From Arthrobacter sp. Bi83 (GTDB taxonomy: Bacteria; Actinomycetota; Actinomycetes; Actinomycetales; Micrococcaceae), in assembly GCF_918698095.1 (NCBI RefSeq), contig NZ_CAKKLY010000002.1:124001-188000 (forward strand): a stretch of 64,000 bases of DNA, read 5' to 3'. The stretch's first letter is position 1. Each line of letters begins with the position of its first letter. Positions 17,675 to 28,562 of this stretch are shown piece after piece. The notes below the pieces were generated by a model, which ran no database searches, had not been told where the DNA came from, and was given only the letters and a program-made list of their open reading frames with translations. A program made the position numbers and the translations under genes.

Positions 17675-19414
17675 CTACTTGAAGCTGGCTCCCACGAGCC
17701 CGCGCGTGGCGGCCACAAGCTTCATCGGGTCCTTCGAGCCTGTCGGCGGCACATAGACGGCCATGGATTCCGCAAAGTTCAGCACCATGCCGGTGGTGGT
17801 CTCTTTGCCGCCGGCGAGGACGGCCGCGTCATTGCCGATGGACAGCTTGTCGCCTTCGGCCTTGGGCGTGCCGTCGAAGTTGAACGTGAGGCGGCCGAGA
17901 ACGAGTGCACCGCCGTCCGAGGTGCGGAACACCACGGTGCTGCCGGGAACGACCTTGTGGGTGAAGGCGAATTTGCCGTTCACGCCCGACTTCACGACAT
18001 CCGCCTGATAGGACAGCGTGTCCCCGATGTACGGCGAAGACTCCCCTTCGACGAGCTTGTCCTTGAAGGTGGAATTCGACTTGGACAGGCGGTCAGCAAG
18101 GCCGGCCAGGGCCTCTTGGCCGCTGTAGAGCAGCCCCGACTTATCGCCCGGTGCCAGCGTCTCGGTGCCGTTGCGGGCAATCGAAGGGAAGGTCGTGCCG
18201 GGCTGGAGCGGGCTGGTGCCCACGAGTTTGTAGTTCTCGCGCGGGGACTTCTGCACCAGGGTCAGCAGCTGCGGCACCACATTGCCCTCGCCCTGGGTGA
18301 CGGCGAGAACCGAACGAGGCCAGGCGCGCTTGCTCGTGACGACGGTGGTCAGGAGTTTCGTGGCGCGGACGGGCATACGCGCATCGTAGGACGCCACTCG
18401 GGAACGGATTTTGTAGTTCTTTGTCCGCACCTCGAGCTCGGTCCCGGACACCCGGGTGGCGAGTTTCTTGGCGTCCTTGGCGGCATCGCCGGCATCCGTG
18501 GCACTGGCCACCTGCTCCAGGATGCGGCGGAACTGGGCGTCGAGGAGCACCGGGGCGTCGCCGGCGGCGGTGTTCGCGGAGGCCGAAGCCGTGGAGGATG
18601 CCTCCGGGGTGGCGGCAGGCTCAGGCGTCTTGCTGGCCTGTGCGGCCGCGCCGGTACCGGCGATGAGTGCCGCGGTCGACGCTGCGACGACAATGCTGAG
18701 CCGCGCCGAGGAACCGGTTCCGGTCTTTGTCTCTGCCTTGGCCTTGGTGCGCCTGGGGAAGAGGCTGCCCACGCCGGCGGCGGAACCGCCCTGCCCCGGA
18801 GCCGTGCCCTTGGGCTTGAGCACCAGCAGCGCAACGCCGCCGAGCATGAGGAGTACCCCGATCACCATGAGCGGAACTGCCCACGGAGTGGAGGTGTCAT
18901 TGGGAAAGGTCATCGAGATCGACGACGGCGCGGGCTTCGTGCCGTCGCTGGCCAGCAGAAGGGACCAGTCGCCGTCGGCCGGTGCCGACCAGGTGTAGTC
19001 CAGCTCGCCGCTCGCGTTTTCGGTCGAAACCCACAGATCCGATCCGGCAGGCGACGGCGCGGTAGCCTCACCGTCAGTGCGTTCCACCTGGAGCGACTTC
19101 TTGTCGTCGGACAGACCGGTGACCGTGTTGTGTGCCGTCTTGCCTACCCAGGCATCCACGTCATCGGGCCGGCCCGCGGCCAGGAGGAAATTGCCCTCGC
19201 CCTTGACCTTGATGGTCACCGTTCCCCCTTCGAGGGTTCGGAGCTTCTGGTCTATAACGGTCAGCGGCGCGGCTTTCGCATCCGAGGGAACGGTGGCCGT
19301 CACGGTCTCGGCGGGGGCCCACACCGTCTTCTGCCCGATTCCGGCCAGCAGTGTCAGGAGGCCGAGCAGCACGAGTGCGACTGCAGTCTTGAAACGCAAA
19401 GGAATACCTATCAT
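17675..19414 (-). CDS. Conserved membrane protein of unknown function
   Basis: I do not recognise a characterised function. The 579-residue protein has an N-terminal membrane anchor at about 8-28, an outside beta-rich domain (30-175), a second membrane segment at 179-201, a short basic cytoplasmic loop, and a third segment at about 242-262. An Ala/Ser/Pro/Thr-rich stretch follows, then a C-terminal domain (about 290-579) that looks extracytoplasmic. No enzyme motif or lipobox is visible. It may correspond to an actinobacterial DUF8094-type protein, which I could not verify. It lies upstream of the YbbN-like gene with a 59-base gap and diverges from the AI-2E-family permease. Confidence 0.7.
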   Translation of the reverse strand: MIGIPLRFKTAVALVLLGLLTLLAGIGQKTVWAPAETVTATVPSDAKAAPLTVIDQKLRTLEGGTVTIKVKGEGNFLLAAGRPDDVDAWVGKTAHNTVTGLSDDKKSLQVERTDGEATAPSPAGSDLWVSTENASGELDYTWSAPADGDWSLLLASDGTKPAPSSISMTFPNDTSTPWAVPLMVIGVLLMLGGVALLVLKPKGTAPGQGGSAAGVGSLFPRRTKAKAETKTGTGSSARLSIVVAASTAALIAGTGAAAQASKTPEPAATPEASSTASASANTAAGDAPVLLDAQFRRILEQVASATDAGDAAKDAKKLATRVSGTELEVRTKNYKIRSRVASYDARMPVRATKLLTTVVTSKRAWPRSVLAVTQGEGNVVPQLLTLVQKSPRENYKLVGTSPLQPGTTFPSIARNGTETLAPGDKSGLLYSGQEALAGLADRLSKSNSTFKDKLVEGESSPYIGDTLSYQADVVKSGVNGKFAFTHKVVPGSTVVFRTSDGGALVLGRLTFNFDGTPKAEGDKLSIGNDAAVLAGGKETTTGMVLNFAESMAVYVPPTGSKDPMKLVAATRGLVGASFK

Positions 19415-19436
19415 CAGCGGGGGTTTACTTTCAATA

Positions 19437-19452
19437 GTAACCGTTTTGTTAC
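19437..19452. promoter_or_regulatory. Inverted repeat in divergent promoter region
   Basis: GTAAC at 19437-19441 and GTTAC at 19448-19452 form a short inverted repeat with a six-base spacer, in the 190-base gap between two divergent genes. It lies 23 bases upstream of the start of the membrane protein. It could be an operator; no cognate regulator is visible nearby. Confidence 0.35.
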
Positions 19453-19604
19453 CAATCAGTCAGTTCAGGCCTCCGAAGACGCCTCCTGCGATCCCATGCA
19501 ACAGTGCCCATCCGGGTATTCGCAAGGCTGCTGATAGTGTTTGCGATGATCATCACACCCGGCCCGCAGCCGCGGCGCCACAGACGGAAAAGGCATTAAA
19601 AGCA

Positions 19605-20921
19605 GTGACTGAACACACGGATCCGTCCATGCGCGGCCCGGAAGACCTGCCCAACGCCGACTCCCCCCAGGGCGCTCCCGGCGCGCCGGCCGAGCCCCAG
19701 AAGGCACACCGGACAAGGGCCCGCCCGGCCGCTCTTGGAGCGGTGCTGAAACGGCTGCGCCAGCCCATTCCGGGCGCGCAGCCAAGACTCCGGTTCGAAA
19801 TGCCTCCGGAGCACCTGGACAGCATCGAGGCTGAGACGCCCGGCACCGGGGACACCGCCCGATTCGGCGCTCCCGGTCCCCGGATCTCGGCACAGCACCC
19901 CCTGTACATGGGGTTCATGGGCACCGTGGGCGTCGGGCTTGCCCTCCTGGTGTACTGGATCGGTTCGAACACCACCCAGCTCCTGCTCTGGATCGTGGCA
20001 GCCCTCTTTATAGCATTAGGACTTGATCCGGTGGTGCGCTGGCTGGAGACGCACAAAATCCCCCGGCCCGCAGGCATCGTGCTGGCAGTCTCTGTCCTGG
20101 TTCTGGCGGTCGTAGGGTTCTTTGCCACCCTCATCCCCACCATCGTCGAGCAGGTGACAGAGCTCGTTAAGCAGGCGCCAGTCTGGGTCCGGGACTTCGT
20201 CGATTCCGACTTCTTCCGCACCGTCGACAACCAGTTCGGAGTGCGCGACCGCATCAACGAGGAGCTGGATAAGTTCGTCAAGAATCCTGAGGCCATGGGC
20301 GGCATTTTCGGCGGCGTTGTGGGTTTCGGCTCCACCGTGGCGAATGGCCTCTTCGGGACGCTGATCGTGCTGGTGCTTAGCCTGTACTTCCTCGCCGCCC
20401 TGCCTGCAATGAAGAAGTGGGGGTACCGGCTCGCTCCGCGGTCCCGTCGGGCCAGGGTTGAGGCCCTGTCGGAAGAGATCACCCGTTCCGTGGGTAACTA
20501 CGTAATCGGCCAGGCCGTGGTTGCGCTCCTGAACGCCACGTTCGCCTTCATCGTGATGTCCATCATCGGCGTTCCATTCGCCGTGCTGCTCGCATTCGTG
20601 GTGGCGCTGCTGGCATTCATCCCGCTGGTGGGCGGAATGATCGCGGGCGTAGTGGTCACACTGATTACCCTCACCCTGGGCTGGCAGTCGGCGGTCGCGT
20701 ACGCCATCTGCTACTTCGCCTACCTGCAGTTTGAGGCCTACTTCATATCGCCCCGCATCATGCAGAAAGCCGTCGCCGTGCCCGGTGCGGTGGCCGTGAT
20801 CTCCGTGATTGCCGGCGGCAGCATCCTCGGCGTGCTGGGGGCGCTGATCGCCATCCCGACGGCGGCCGCCATCCTTCTCCTCCTCAAAGAGATCTACATC
20901 GTCCGCCAGGACAAGCACTAG
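19605..20921 (+). CDS. AI-2E family transporter (membrane permease)
   Basis: A 438-residue integral membrane protein of the AI-2E (PerM/YhhQ-type) family, known from the E. coli TqsA AI-2 exporter; many members transport other ions or solutes. A soluble acidic and proline-rich N-terminus of about 85 residues precedes eight or so membrane segments. The usual IARRIVEQV/TELVKQ-like amphipathic region and the conserved GGMIAG and LQFEAYFISPRIMQ motifs are present. The GTG at 19605 follows GGAAAAGG; an ATG at 19630 is out of frame. The open frame continues upstream to 19077, but that overlaps the divergent gene. Confidence 0.82.
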   Translation: MTEHTDPSMRGPEDLPNADSPQGAPGAPAEPQKAHRTRARPAALGAVLKRLRQPIPGAQPRLRFEMPPEHLDSIEAETPGTGDTARFGAPGPRISAQHPLYMGFMGTVGVGLALLVYWIGSNTTQLLLWIVAALFIALGLDPVVRWLETHKIPRPAGIVLAVSVLVLAVVGFFATLIPTIVEQVTELVKQAPVWVRDFVDSDFFRTVDNQFGVRDRINEELDKFVKNPEAMGGIFGGVVGFGSTVANGLFGTLIVLVLSLYFLAALPAMKKWGYRLAPRSRRARVEALSEEITRSVGNYVIGQAVVALLNATFAFIVMSIIGVPFAVLLAFVVALLAFIPLVGGMIAGVVVTLITLTLGWQSAVAYAICYFAYLQFEAYFISPRIMQKAVAVPGAVAVISVIAGGSILGVLGALIAIPTAAAILLLLKEIYIVRQDKH

Positions 20922-20958
20922 CCGGATAAGCCTCAGGCTGTCAGCCCGGCGTCACCGC

Positions 20959-21759
20959 CTAAGCGGTGGCCGTCGCCACCGGTCCGTTCCATTCCTGGGG
21001 AAGTCCGGCGGCGCCGGAACCGTCGTGCGTCACGTCGTCAACGATCTCATTCAGCACCCGCGCGGCATGCTTCTCCCCCACCCAAAGGTGCTTGGCGCCG
21101 TCGACCCCCACTACCCGCGCCTGGGGCACAACGCCGAACCGCTCAGCGGCGGCGGCCGGCCGGAGGTAGTCGTCGTGCTCGGGCACGAGTACGGTGAGTG
21201 GCTTGCCCGAAGCCGCCCACTGCTTCAGGTGCACGTCGGTGGCCCGGTGCAGCGGGGGCGACAGGAGCACTGCACCTTCCACCTGCGAGGCCACCGGCTC
21301 AACGGCGCCGTACATGAGCGCAAGTTCGGTTCCGAACGACCAACCCACGAGCCAGCGGTTTGGGAGTCCCCTCTCGACGGCGAACCGTACCGCCGCCTCC
21401 ACGTCATAGCGTTCCCCGATGCCTTCTTCGAACGCGCCCTCGCTGGTGCCCCGCAGCGACGACGTCCCCCGGGTGTTGAAGCGCAGCACTGCTACGCCGG
21501 CCAGCGCAGGCAGCCGGTACGAGGCCTTCCGGTAGACGTGGGAGTCCATGAAACCGCCATGCGTGGGCAAAGGATGCAGCGTGATCAGGGTCGCTGTGAT
21601 CTCCCCCGACTCCGGCACCGCAAGCTCGCCCACGAGCGTCCGGCCGTCCTCGGTATGGATTTCGATGTTTTCGCGGCGGGCGGGCAGCACCGTTGAGGCG
21701 CGGATCGCCGCCGCTTCCGACGGCTGGCTGAAAACGTACGACGACGGGTCAAAAGTCAT
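20959..21759 (-). CDS. Alpha/beta hydrolase
   Basis: A 266-residue serine hydrolase. The nucleophile elbow is GWSFG with S141, the acid is probably in VPEHDD, and the histidine is in GAKHLWVG near residue 224. LHPLPTHGG near the N-terminus carries the oxyanion-hole region and is typical of short-chain peptidase or dienelactone hydrolase-like proteins. Substrate unknown. It is convergent with the AI-2E-family gene, the two stop codons being about 37 bases apart. Confidence 0.85.
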   Translation of the reverse strand: MTFDPSSYVFSQPSEAAAIRASTVLPARRENIEIHTEDGRTLVGELAVPESGEITATLITLHPLPTHGGFMDSHVYRKASYRLPALAGVAVLRFNTRGTSSLRGTSEGAFEEGIGERYDVEAAVRFAVERGLPNRWLVGWSFGTELALMYGAVEPVASQVEGAVLLSPPLHRATDVHLKQWAASGKPLTVLVPEHDDYLRPAAAAERFGVVPQARVVGVDGAKHLWVGEKHAARVLNEIVDDVTHDGSGAAGLPQEWNGPVATATA

Positions 21760-21849
21760 GCGTATCAGCTTAGCTTCCGCCGGGGGCCACTATGCCCCTG
21801 CCGGCTCCCCGGCCGCAGCCTGCTGCCGCTTCCGGCCGCTGCCGTCCGG

Positions 21850-22206
21850 TCAGCGGTAACGGAAGTTGCGCGACGTCCAGCAGTTGGTGTGCCAGTGACG
21901 GCGCTCGGACAGGCCCGCCTCGGCACCGAACAGGTGGTCGTCGGCCCACACCACCAGATGGGCCACCCCCGCCTGCACGGCGGTGGAGCAGCCCGGGCAG
22001 ATGTAGGCTTTCTCGGCATTGCGGGCCGTCATCGTGCGGACGACCCACTCGCCGTCCGGGGCGCTTTCCCGCCGGGCAATGCCTGCCCTGGCCCGCTCGA
22101 GGTCAAGCTCGGGGACTGGCCCCGAACCGCGTTTGCCTCCCGCCGCGGGCTTTCCGGACGAGGAACGCCCTGCTGAGGTACGGCGGGGTCGGTTCGAACG
22201 CGGCAT
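21850..22206 (-). CDS. Small zinc-binding protein
   Basis: A 118-residue basic protein with CPGC at about 69-72 and RRHWHTNCW near the end, giving a CxxC...HxNC-type zinc site. The N-terminal 35 residues are rich in Arg, Ser, Lys and Gly. Proteins like it are common beside nucS in actinobacteria and are annotated only as ATP/GTP-binding or hypothetical (recall). It diverges from nucS, about 95 bases between starts. A DNA-related role is an inference. Confidence 0.72.
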   Translation of the reverse strand: MPRSNRPRRTSAGRSSSGKPAAGGKRGSGPVPELDLERARAGIARRESAPDGEWVVRTMTARNAEKAYICPGCSTAVQAGVAHLVVWADDHLFGAEAGLSERRHWHTNCWTSRNFRYR

Positions 22207-22300
22207 GCTTCTATTCTGCCCCAGGCGCCGCTACTCCCTTGCCCCGGAACCGCCCGCCCGCGGTGCCCGGTGGTCCTGCCAACGCGGTAGTGTGTACGGC

Positions 22301-22996
22301 GTGCGTCTTGTCATAGCCCGTTGTTCTGTTGATTATGTTGGCCGGCTCAAAGCCCATCTGCCCCTCGCCACGAGGCTCCTCCTGGTGAAGGCCGACGGCT
22401 CTGTGCTGGTCCATTCCGACGGCGGCTCCTACAAGCCGCTGAACTGGATGAGCCCTCCCGCCACGCTGCGCGTCTCGTCACCCGACGAAACAGACGTCGA
22501 GGTGGGGGTCGTTGAACAGTGGACCGTCCAGTCCGCCAAGACGGACGACAGGCTGATCATCAACATCCATGAACAGCTCCACGACACGTCCCATGAGCTG
22601 GGCCAGGACCCCGGGCTCATCAAGGACGGGGTCGAGGCAGACCTGCAGCGGCTGCTGGCCGAGCAGATCGAAACACTCGGCACGGGTTTCTCGCTCATCC
22701 GCCGGGAGTACTTCACGGCAATCGGTCCGGTGGACATCCTGGCACGGGACTCAGACGGTGGCACAGTGGCCATCGAGCTCAAGCGCCGCGGCGACATCGA
22801 TGGCGTCGAGCAGCTGACCCGGTACCTTGAACTGCTGAACCGTGACCCGCTGCTGGCACCTGTCCGGGGGATTTTCGCCGCGCAGCAGATCAAGCCGCAG
22901 GCCCGGGTGCTAGCGAAGGACCGCGGCATCGACTGCATCACGCTGGATTACGACGCCATGCGCGGCGTGGATGACATCGAATCCCGGCTCTTCTGA
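22301..22996 (+). CDS. nucS: Mismatch-specific endonuclease NucS/EndoMS
   Basis: NucS replaces MutS/MutL mismatch repair in actinobacteria and many archaea, cleaving both strands at mismatches. The predicted catalytic residues are D145 (GPVDILARD), E159 and K161 (AIELKRRG), with Q in [10 protein letters not shown]. The C-terminal tail ends [10 protein letters not shown], a beta-clamp-binding type peptide. From GTG 22301 the length is 231, close to the tuberculosis protein; the longer open frame upstream overlaps the divergent gene and is not supported. Confidence 0.94.
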   Translation: MRLVIARCSVDYVGRLKAHLPLATRLLLVKADGSVLVHSDGGSYKPLNWMSPPATLRVSSPDETDVEVGVVEQWTVQSAKTDDRLIINIHEQLHDTSHELGQDPGLIKDGVEADLQRLLAEQIETLGTGFSLIRREYFTAIGPVDILARDSDGGTVAIELKRRGDIDGVEQLTRYLELLNRDPLLAPVRGIFAAQQIKPQARVLAKDRGIDCITLDYDAMRGVDDIESRLF

Positions 22997-23079
22997 GGTC
23001 CGCCGGACAGGTGTCGCCTCGGTGATCAGGCGTTTACTTGGGATTTGCCCAAATTTTGTCCGATTCTGCGTTTTTCCCG

Positions 23080-23108
23080 TTGACCAGACCGTACTGTCAT
23101 GAAATTCT
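23080..23108 (+). promoter_or_regulatory. Candidate cold-shock gene promoter
   Basis: TTGACC at 23080-23085 with a 17-base spacer to AATTCT at 23103-23108, a reasonable sigma-A -35 and a weak -10. It would give a leader of about 170 bases before the csp start, in line with cold-shock genes elsewhere. No start site is shown by sequence alone. Confidence 0.45.
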
Positions 23109-23139
23109 TAGATCAGTCTTTGTGTAGGTGTTTTTTCAT

Positions 23140-23161
23140 GCTCGCAAGACATGTTGCGAGC
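23140..23161 (+). promoter_or_regulatory. Hairpin in the csp 5' leader
   Basis: A perfect 8-bp stem (23140-23147 with 23154-23161) with a six-base loop lies inside the predicted leader. It is preceded, not followed, by a run of T, so it is not a plus-strand terminator. Long structured leaders act as temperature sensors in other csp mRNAs; this is a candidate of that kind. Confidence 0.5.
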
Positions 23162-23284
23162 GCGAAGCTCCTGCAACGCATTTCCGGTCTGACCGGGGCT
23201 GCTGCCAGGATTCTTCTCGCGGAGTGACCAAGACCAGTACGAAGTGTGCTGGCCTTAAATTAGTTCCACAATGAGGAGAAATAA

Positions 23285-23488
23285 ATGGCACAGGGAACCG
23301 TCAAGTGGTTCAACGCTGAAAAGGGCTTCGGCTTCATCACCCCGGACGACTCCGATGGCGATGTCTTCGTTCACTACTCTGAGATCCAGACGGGTGGCTT
23401 CAAGACCCTCGACGAGAACCAGCGCGTTCAGTTCGAGATCGGTCAGGGCGCAAAGGGCCCCCAGGCTACCGGTGTAACACTGGTCTAA
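23285..23488 (+). CDS. cspA: Cold-shock protein, CspA family
   Basis: A 67-residue single-stranded nucleic-acid-binding OB-fold protein acting as an RNA chaperone. RNP1 KGFGFI and RNP2 VFVHYS are intact. AGGAG at 23274-23278 sits six bases before the ATG. It stands alone, with its own leader and terminator. Several csp paralogues are usual in actinobacteria. Confidence 0.95.
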   Translation: MAQGTVKWFNAEKGFGFITPDDSDGDVFVHYSEIQTGGFKTLDENQRVQFEIGQGAKGPQATGVTLV

Positions 23489-23527
23489 TCGAGGTTTCTA
23501 TTCCCTGCGGGGAATCGCCTTGAAAAG

Positions 23528-23563
23528 AATGATCCTCGGCATTCGTGCCGGGGATCATTTTTT
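23528..23563. terminator. Strong bidirectional terminator
   Basis: A 14-bp stem (23528-23541 with 23546-23559, one G-T pair) with a TTCG loop, followed by a run of T on the plus strand. On the minus strand the stem is followed by CTTTT. It ends cspA transcripts and probably the ATP synthase/DUF2550 transcript coming the other way. Confidence 0.9.
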
Positions 23564-23607
23564 GTGTCACAAATATTTCAGGATCTGAAAGATTCGGAGG
23601 GCAGCAG

Positions 23608-24039
23608 TCAGCGCCACGTTCCAACGCCAATGACCGGGCCGGCTTCAAGCCAGGAAGAAAGGCCGGTATAGGCGTCAAACTTCATGGCCAGGAAAACATC
23701 GTGCCCCTCGTACTTCAGCTCCACGATCACGACGTCGGGCGGCACCTTGACCAGCTCGGCCTCGGTGGGCTGGCGCCGCCCCAGCAGTTCCAGGGAACTG
23801 CGGGTGAAGCGGTGACGGGGACGGACGCTCAGCGAGAGCAGCTTGAACCACTCCAGCTCATTGTCCTGATAACGACAAACCCCCATCTGCCAGCTCTTTC
23901 CAGCCGTGCAAATGGAGGCGTCAACCGTGCCCAGGGCGCGCCGCAGGTTGAAGCGGCGCACCCCGAAAAGGCACAGCGTGAAAATCAGCAACGCAAAGGC
24001 GGTTGCTAAGGCGATGAACGGAAAACCAGTAACGTCCAT
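23608..24039 (-). CDS. DUF2550 family protein
   Basis: A 143-residue protein with one N-terminal membrane segment (about 5-25) and a basic cytoplasmic domain beginning RRFNLRRALG. It follows atpC by ten bases, the same place as Rv1312 in mycobacteria. Function is unknown; its constant position suggests a link to ATP synthase assembly or expression. I chose ATG 24039 and left out the upstream extension. Confidence 0.78.
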   Translation of the reverse strand: MDVTGFPFIALATAFALLIFTLCLFGVRRFNLRRALGTVDASICTAGKSWQMGVCRYQDNELEWFKLLSLSVRPRHRFTRSSLELLGRRQPTEAELVKVPPDVVIVELKYEGHDVFLAMKFDAYTGLSSWLEAGPVIGVGTWR

Positions 24040-24049
24040 CAAGGTCGTG

Positions 24050-24334
24050 CTAGCGGATCCCCGCAGTGGCCGCGTCACCCAGCTGGGCGTTGTCAGCAAC
24101 AATAACCACGCGGTTGTTGTCGACGGAGAAGAATCCGCCGTCAACAACTACAGCGATGCGGTCACCGGAAACCGGCTCAATAGCCATTTCACCTTCGGCC
24201 AGAATCGCCAGCAGGGGCGAGTGGCCGGGCAGGATTCCGATTTCACCATCGCTGGTGCGGGCCTTGACCATCTTGGCCGCTCCGGACCACACGAAGTGGT
24301 CCGCTGCGACAATCTCAACCTCAAGCTCAGCCAT
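24050..24334 (-). CDS. atpC: ATP synthase epsilon subunit
   Basis: Of 94 residues, the short actinobacterial form, with the N-terminal beta-barrel (GEIGILPGHSPLLAIL) and little of the C-terminal helical hairpin. The loss of that hairpin is typical of actinobacteria. It is the last gene of the F1Fo operon, one base after atpD. The longer open frame upstream (24595) lies in atpD and is rejected. Confidence 0.93.
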   Translation of the reverse strand: MAELEVEIVAADHFVWSGAAKMVKARTSDGEIGILPGHSPLLAILAEGEMAIEPVSGDRIAVVVDGGFFSVDNNRVVIVADNAQLGDAATAGIR

Positions 24335-24335
24335 A

Positions 24336-25823
<1,488 letters not shown>

Positions 25824-25871
25824 TTAAGTTTATCTTTGGTGCAGGTACAGCTGGATCCGGAACCGTGCTGG

Positions 25872-26765
25872 CTAAGACGCATTCAAGGCGTCGGCGCCAG
25901 CCACAATTTCGGAAAGCTCCTGCGTAATTTCGGCCTGGCGGGCGGTGTTGCGCAGACGCGTGTACTTCTTGATGAGGTCCGTGGCGTTGTCACCGGCAGA
26001 CTTCATCGCCCGCTGACGGGCTGCGAGCTCGGAAGCTGCTGCCTGCAACATGGCCGCAAAAATCCGTGATTCGATGTACCTCGGCAGCAGAGCATTGAGG
26101 ACCTGCTCCGACTCCGGCTCGAACTCATACAAGGGCAGCAGCTCCGATTCGGAGACAGGATGCTCTTCGACGACTTCGAGCGGAAGAAGACGAATGACCG
26201 TCGGCTCCTGGGTGACCATGGACTTGAACCGGGTGTAGACAACGTGGATCTCGTCCACGCCGCCCTCTTCGAAGTCGGTCGCGAAATCCTCCAGCAGCGC
26301 CGTACCGATTTCCCGGGCGGTCTCAAACTCTGGAGCATCAGTGCCACCGGTCCAGACCCGTCCATAGGGGCGGCCCCGGAAGTCGAAGTACGCCTGTGCC
26401 TTGCGGCCGACCAGGTAGGTCGTGACTTCCTTGCCGTCGGCGCGGAGCAGCTCGTTCAGGCCTTCGGCCTGCTTGAGTACGCTCGCCGAATACGAACCTG
26501 CCAGTCCACGGTCCGAAGTGATGACCAGGACTGCGGCCCGGCGGATGTTCTCCGGCTCGGTGGTCAGAGGGTGATCGATTTCGCTCTGGCTTGCAACGGC
26601 AGAAACGGCGCGGGTGATCGCGTTCGCGTAAGGCAGTGAAGCTGCTACGCGTGCGCGGGCCTTGCCGATGCGCGAGGTAGCGATCAGTTCCATCGCCTTG
26701 AAGATCTTGCGCATCGACGTCGTCGAGGCAATCTTCTGGCGGTAGACCCGAATCTGGGCTCCCAT
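25872..26765 (-). CDS. atpG: ATP synthase gamma subunit
   Basis: The central-shaft subunit, 297 residues. It starts [12 protein letters not shown] with the expected N-terminal helix and ends with [22 protein letters not shown], the C-terminal shaft helix. The [12 protein letters not shown] segment lies in the Rossmann part. It is separated from atpA by a 76-base gap that holds a long hairpin. Confidence 0.96.
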   Translation of the reverse strand: MGAQIRVYRQKIASTTSMRKIFKAMELIATSRIGKARARVAASLPYANAITRAVSAVASQSEIDHPLTTEPENIRRAAVLVITSDRGLAGSYSASVLKQAEGLNELLRADGKEVTTYLVGRKAQAYFDFRGRPYGRVWTGGTDAPEFETAREIGTALLEDFATDFEEGGVDEIHVVYTRFKSMVTQEPTVIRLLPLEVVEEHPVSESELLPLYEFEPESEQVLNALLPRYIESRIFAAMLQAAASELAARQRAMKSAGDNATDLIKKYTRLRNTARQAEITQELSEIVAGADALNAS

Positions 26766-26794
26766 ACTTATCCTTTCCTAAGATCCCGATGGCC

Positions 26795-26830
26795 GGGACT
26801 GCCGGAACCTTGAAGGGTTCCGGCAGTCCC
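26795..26830 (-). promoter_or_regulatory. Long hairpin between atpA and atpG
   Basis: A perfect 15-bp stem (26795-26809 with 26816-26830) with a six-base loop, transcribed on the minus strand within the operon. No T-run follows it, so it is probably not an efficient terminator. An intercistronic stem can set RNA processing or the relative yield of alpha and gamma (3:1 in the enzyme); that is inference. Confidence 0.6.
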
Positions 26831-26841
26831 TGCCAGCGAAA

Positions 26842-28479
26842 CTAGCGCTTCTGCCTGACGATTTTTTCCTGGTCGACCTGGCCCTCGGAGATGGCTTCAT
26901 GCTCCTCGTGGCCAGCGCCTACCAGATGGTTGTCGCCTTCGCCGAAGAAGCCCTTCTTGAAGTCGACGATCGCGTTCTTCAGCGCCGCGGCGGTGTCATC
27001 ATCCAGAACGTTGGTCTGAGCCAGCGTGGTGAGGATGGAGGACTTGTGCTTCAGGTGCTCCAGGAACTCGGACTCGAAGCGGCTGATGTCCTCAACCGGA
27101 ACGTCGTCCAGGTGGCCCTGGGTTCCCGCCCAGATGGACACGACCTGGTCCTCAACCGGGAACGGCGAGTACTGGCCCTGCTTGAGCAGTTCCATCAGGC
27201 GCGCACCGCGGGTCAGCTGCTGGCGGGATGCGGCGTCGAGGTCGGACGCAAACATCGCGAACGCCTGCATGTCGCGGTACTGGGCCAGGTCCAGCTTCAA
27301 AGTACCGGAGACCTTCTTCATGGACTTGACCTGTGCGGCACCGCCAACGCGTGACACCGAGACACCAACGTCAACAGCAGGACGCTGGTTGGCGTTGAAG
27401 AGGTCCGACTGCAGGAAGATCTGGCCATCGGTAATGGAGATCACGTTGGTCGGGATGTACGCCGAGACGTCGTTCGCTTTGGTTTCGATGAGCGGCAGGC
27501 CGGTCATCGAGCCGGCGCCGAGCTCGTCGGAGAGCTTGGCACAACGCTCCAGGAGGCGGGAGTGCAAGTAGAAAACGTCGCCCGGGTAGGCTTCGCGTCC
27601 CGGCGGGCGACGGAGCAGCAGCGATACTGCACGGTAGGCCTCAGCCTGCTTGGAGAGATCATCGAACACGATGAGGACGTGCTTGCCGCCGTACATCCAG
27701 TGCTGGCCGATGGCCGAACCGGCGTAGGGAGCCAGGTACTTGAAGCCGGCCGGGTCGGACGCCGGGGAGGCAACGATCGTGGTGTATTCCAGCGCGCCGT
27801 TGTCCTCGAGCGTCTGGCGGATGGCCGCGATGGTGGAAGCCTTCTGGCCGATTGCCACGTATACGCAGCGAACCTGCTTCTTCACGTCACCGGAAGCCCA
27901 GTTGGCCTTCTGGTTAATGATGGTGTCGATGGCAATGGCGGACTTGCCGGTCTGGCGGTCACCGATGATCAGCTGGCGCTGGCCACGGCCGATCGGGATC
28001 ATGGCGTCGATGGCCTTCAGGCCGGTCTGCATCGGCTCGTGCACAGACTTGCGCTGGGTCACGCCGGGTGCCTGGAGTTCCAGGGCACGGGTAGTCTCGG
28101 CCTTGATCTCGCCGAGGTCGTCGATGGGAACGCCCAGCGGGTCGACAACGCGGCCAAGGAAGGCGTCGCCAACCGGCACGGACAGAACCTGTCCGGTGCG
28201 GTGGACTTCCTGGCCTTCTTCGATCCCGGTGAAGTCACCGAGGATAATGACGCCGATCTCGCGGACGTCGAGGTTCTGGGCGAGGCCCAGGGTGCCGTCT
28301 TCGAAGCGAAGCAGCTCGTTCGCCATGACCGAGGGAAGGCCCTCAACACGGGCGATGCCGTCACCTGCGGTTGTTACACGGCCGACCTCTACGCGCTCTG
28401 CGTTTCCGGGTTCGTAGGACGCCGCGAACTCGTTCAACGCATTACGGACGTCGTCGGCGTTGATGGTCAATTCGGCCAT
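26842..28479 (-). CDS. atpA: ATP synthase alpha subunit
   Basis: The non-catalytic nucleotide-binding subunit, 545 residues from ATG 28479 ([10 protein letters not shown]). [14 protein letters not shown] is the Walker A, and the conserved arginine of the S-I-S-R-V-G-like stretch (VSVSRVGG) is present. A C-terminal extension ends with basic residues [11 protein letters not shown]. The longer frame to 28512 runs back past the start; no ribosome site favours it. Confidence 0.96.
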   Translation of the reverse strand: MAELTINADDVRNALNEFAASYEPGNAERVEVGRVTTAGDGIARVEGLPSVMANELLRFEDGTLGLAQNLDVREIGVIILGDFTGIEEGQEVHRTGQVLSVPVGDAFLGRVVDPLGVPIDDLGEIKAETTRALELQAPGVTQRKSVHEPMQTGLKAIDAMIPIGRGQRQLIIGDRQTGKSAIAIDTIINQKANWASGDVKKQVRCVYVAIGQKASTIAAIRQTLEDNGALEYTTIVASPASDPAGFKYLAPYAGSAIGQHWMYGGKHVLIVFDDLSKQAEAYRAVSLLLRRPPGREAYPGDVFYLHSRLLERCAKLSDELGAGSMTGLPLIETKANDVSAYIPTNVISITDGQIFLQSDLFNANQRPAVDVGVSVSRVGGAAQVKSMKKVSGTLKLDLAQYRDMQAFAMFASDLDAASRQQLTRGARLMELLKQGQYSPFPVEDQVVSIWAGTQGHLDDVPVEDISRFESEFLEHLKHKSSILTTLAQTNVLDDDTAAALKNAIVDFKKGFFGEGDNHLVGAGHEEHEAISEGQVDQEKIVRQKR

Positions 28480-28562
28480 CTGCAGTCCCTGCTCTCCTGT
28501 TTTCGTGATCATCGTTGCTCACGATGACCGGGGTTTCTATCAGTTAAGTTGTGCTTGTCCGG

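Noticed and set aside
19077..19604. Upstream extension of the AI-2E-family gene
   Set aside because: It overlaps the start of the divergent membrane protein gene by more than 300 bases; the GTG at 19605 has a ribosome site.
20953..20968. Six-base stem at the convergent end of the AI-2E-family and hydrolase genes
   Set aside because: The stem is short, has no T-run and overlaps the hydrolase stop codon, so it is too weak to call a terminator.
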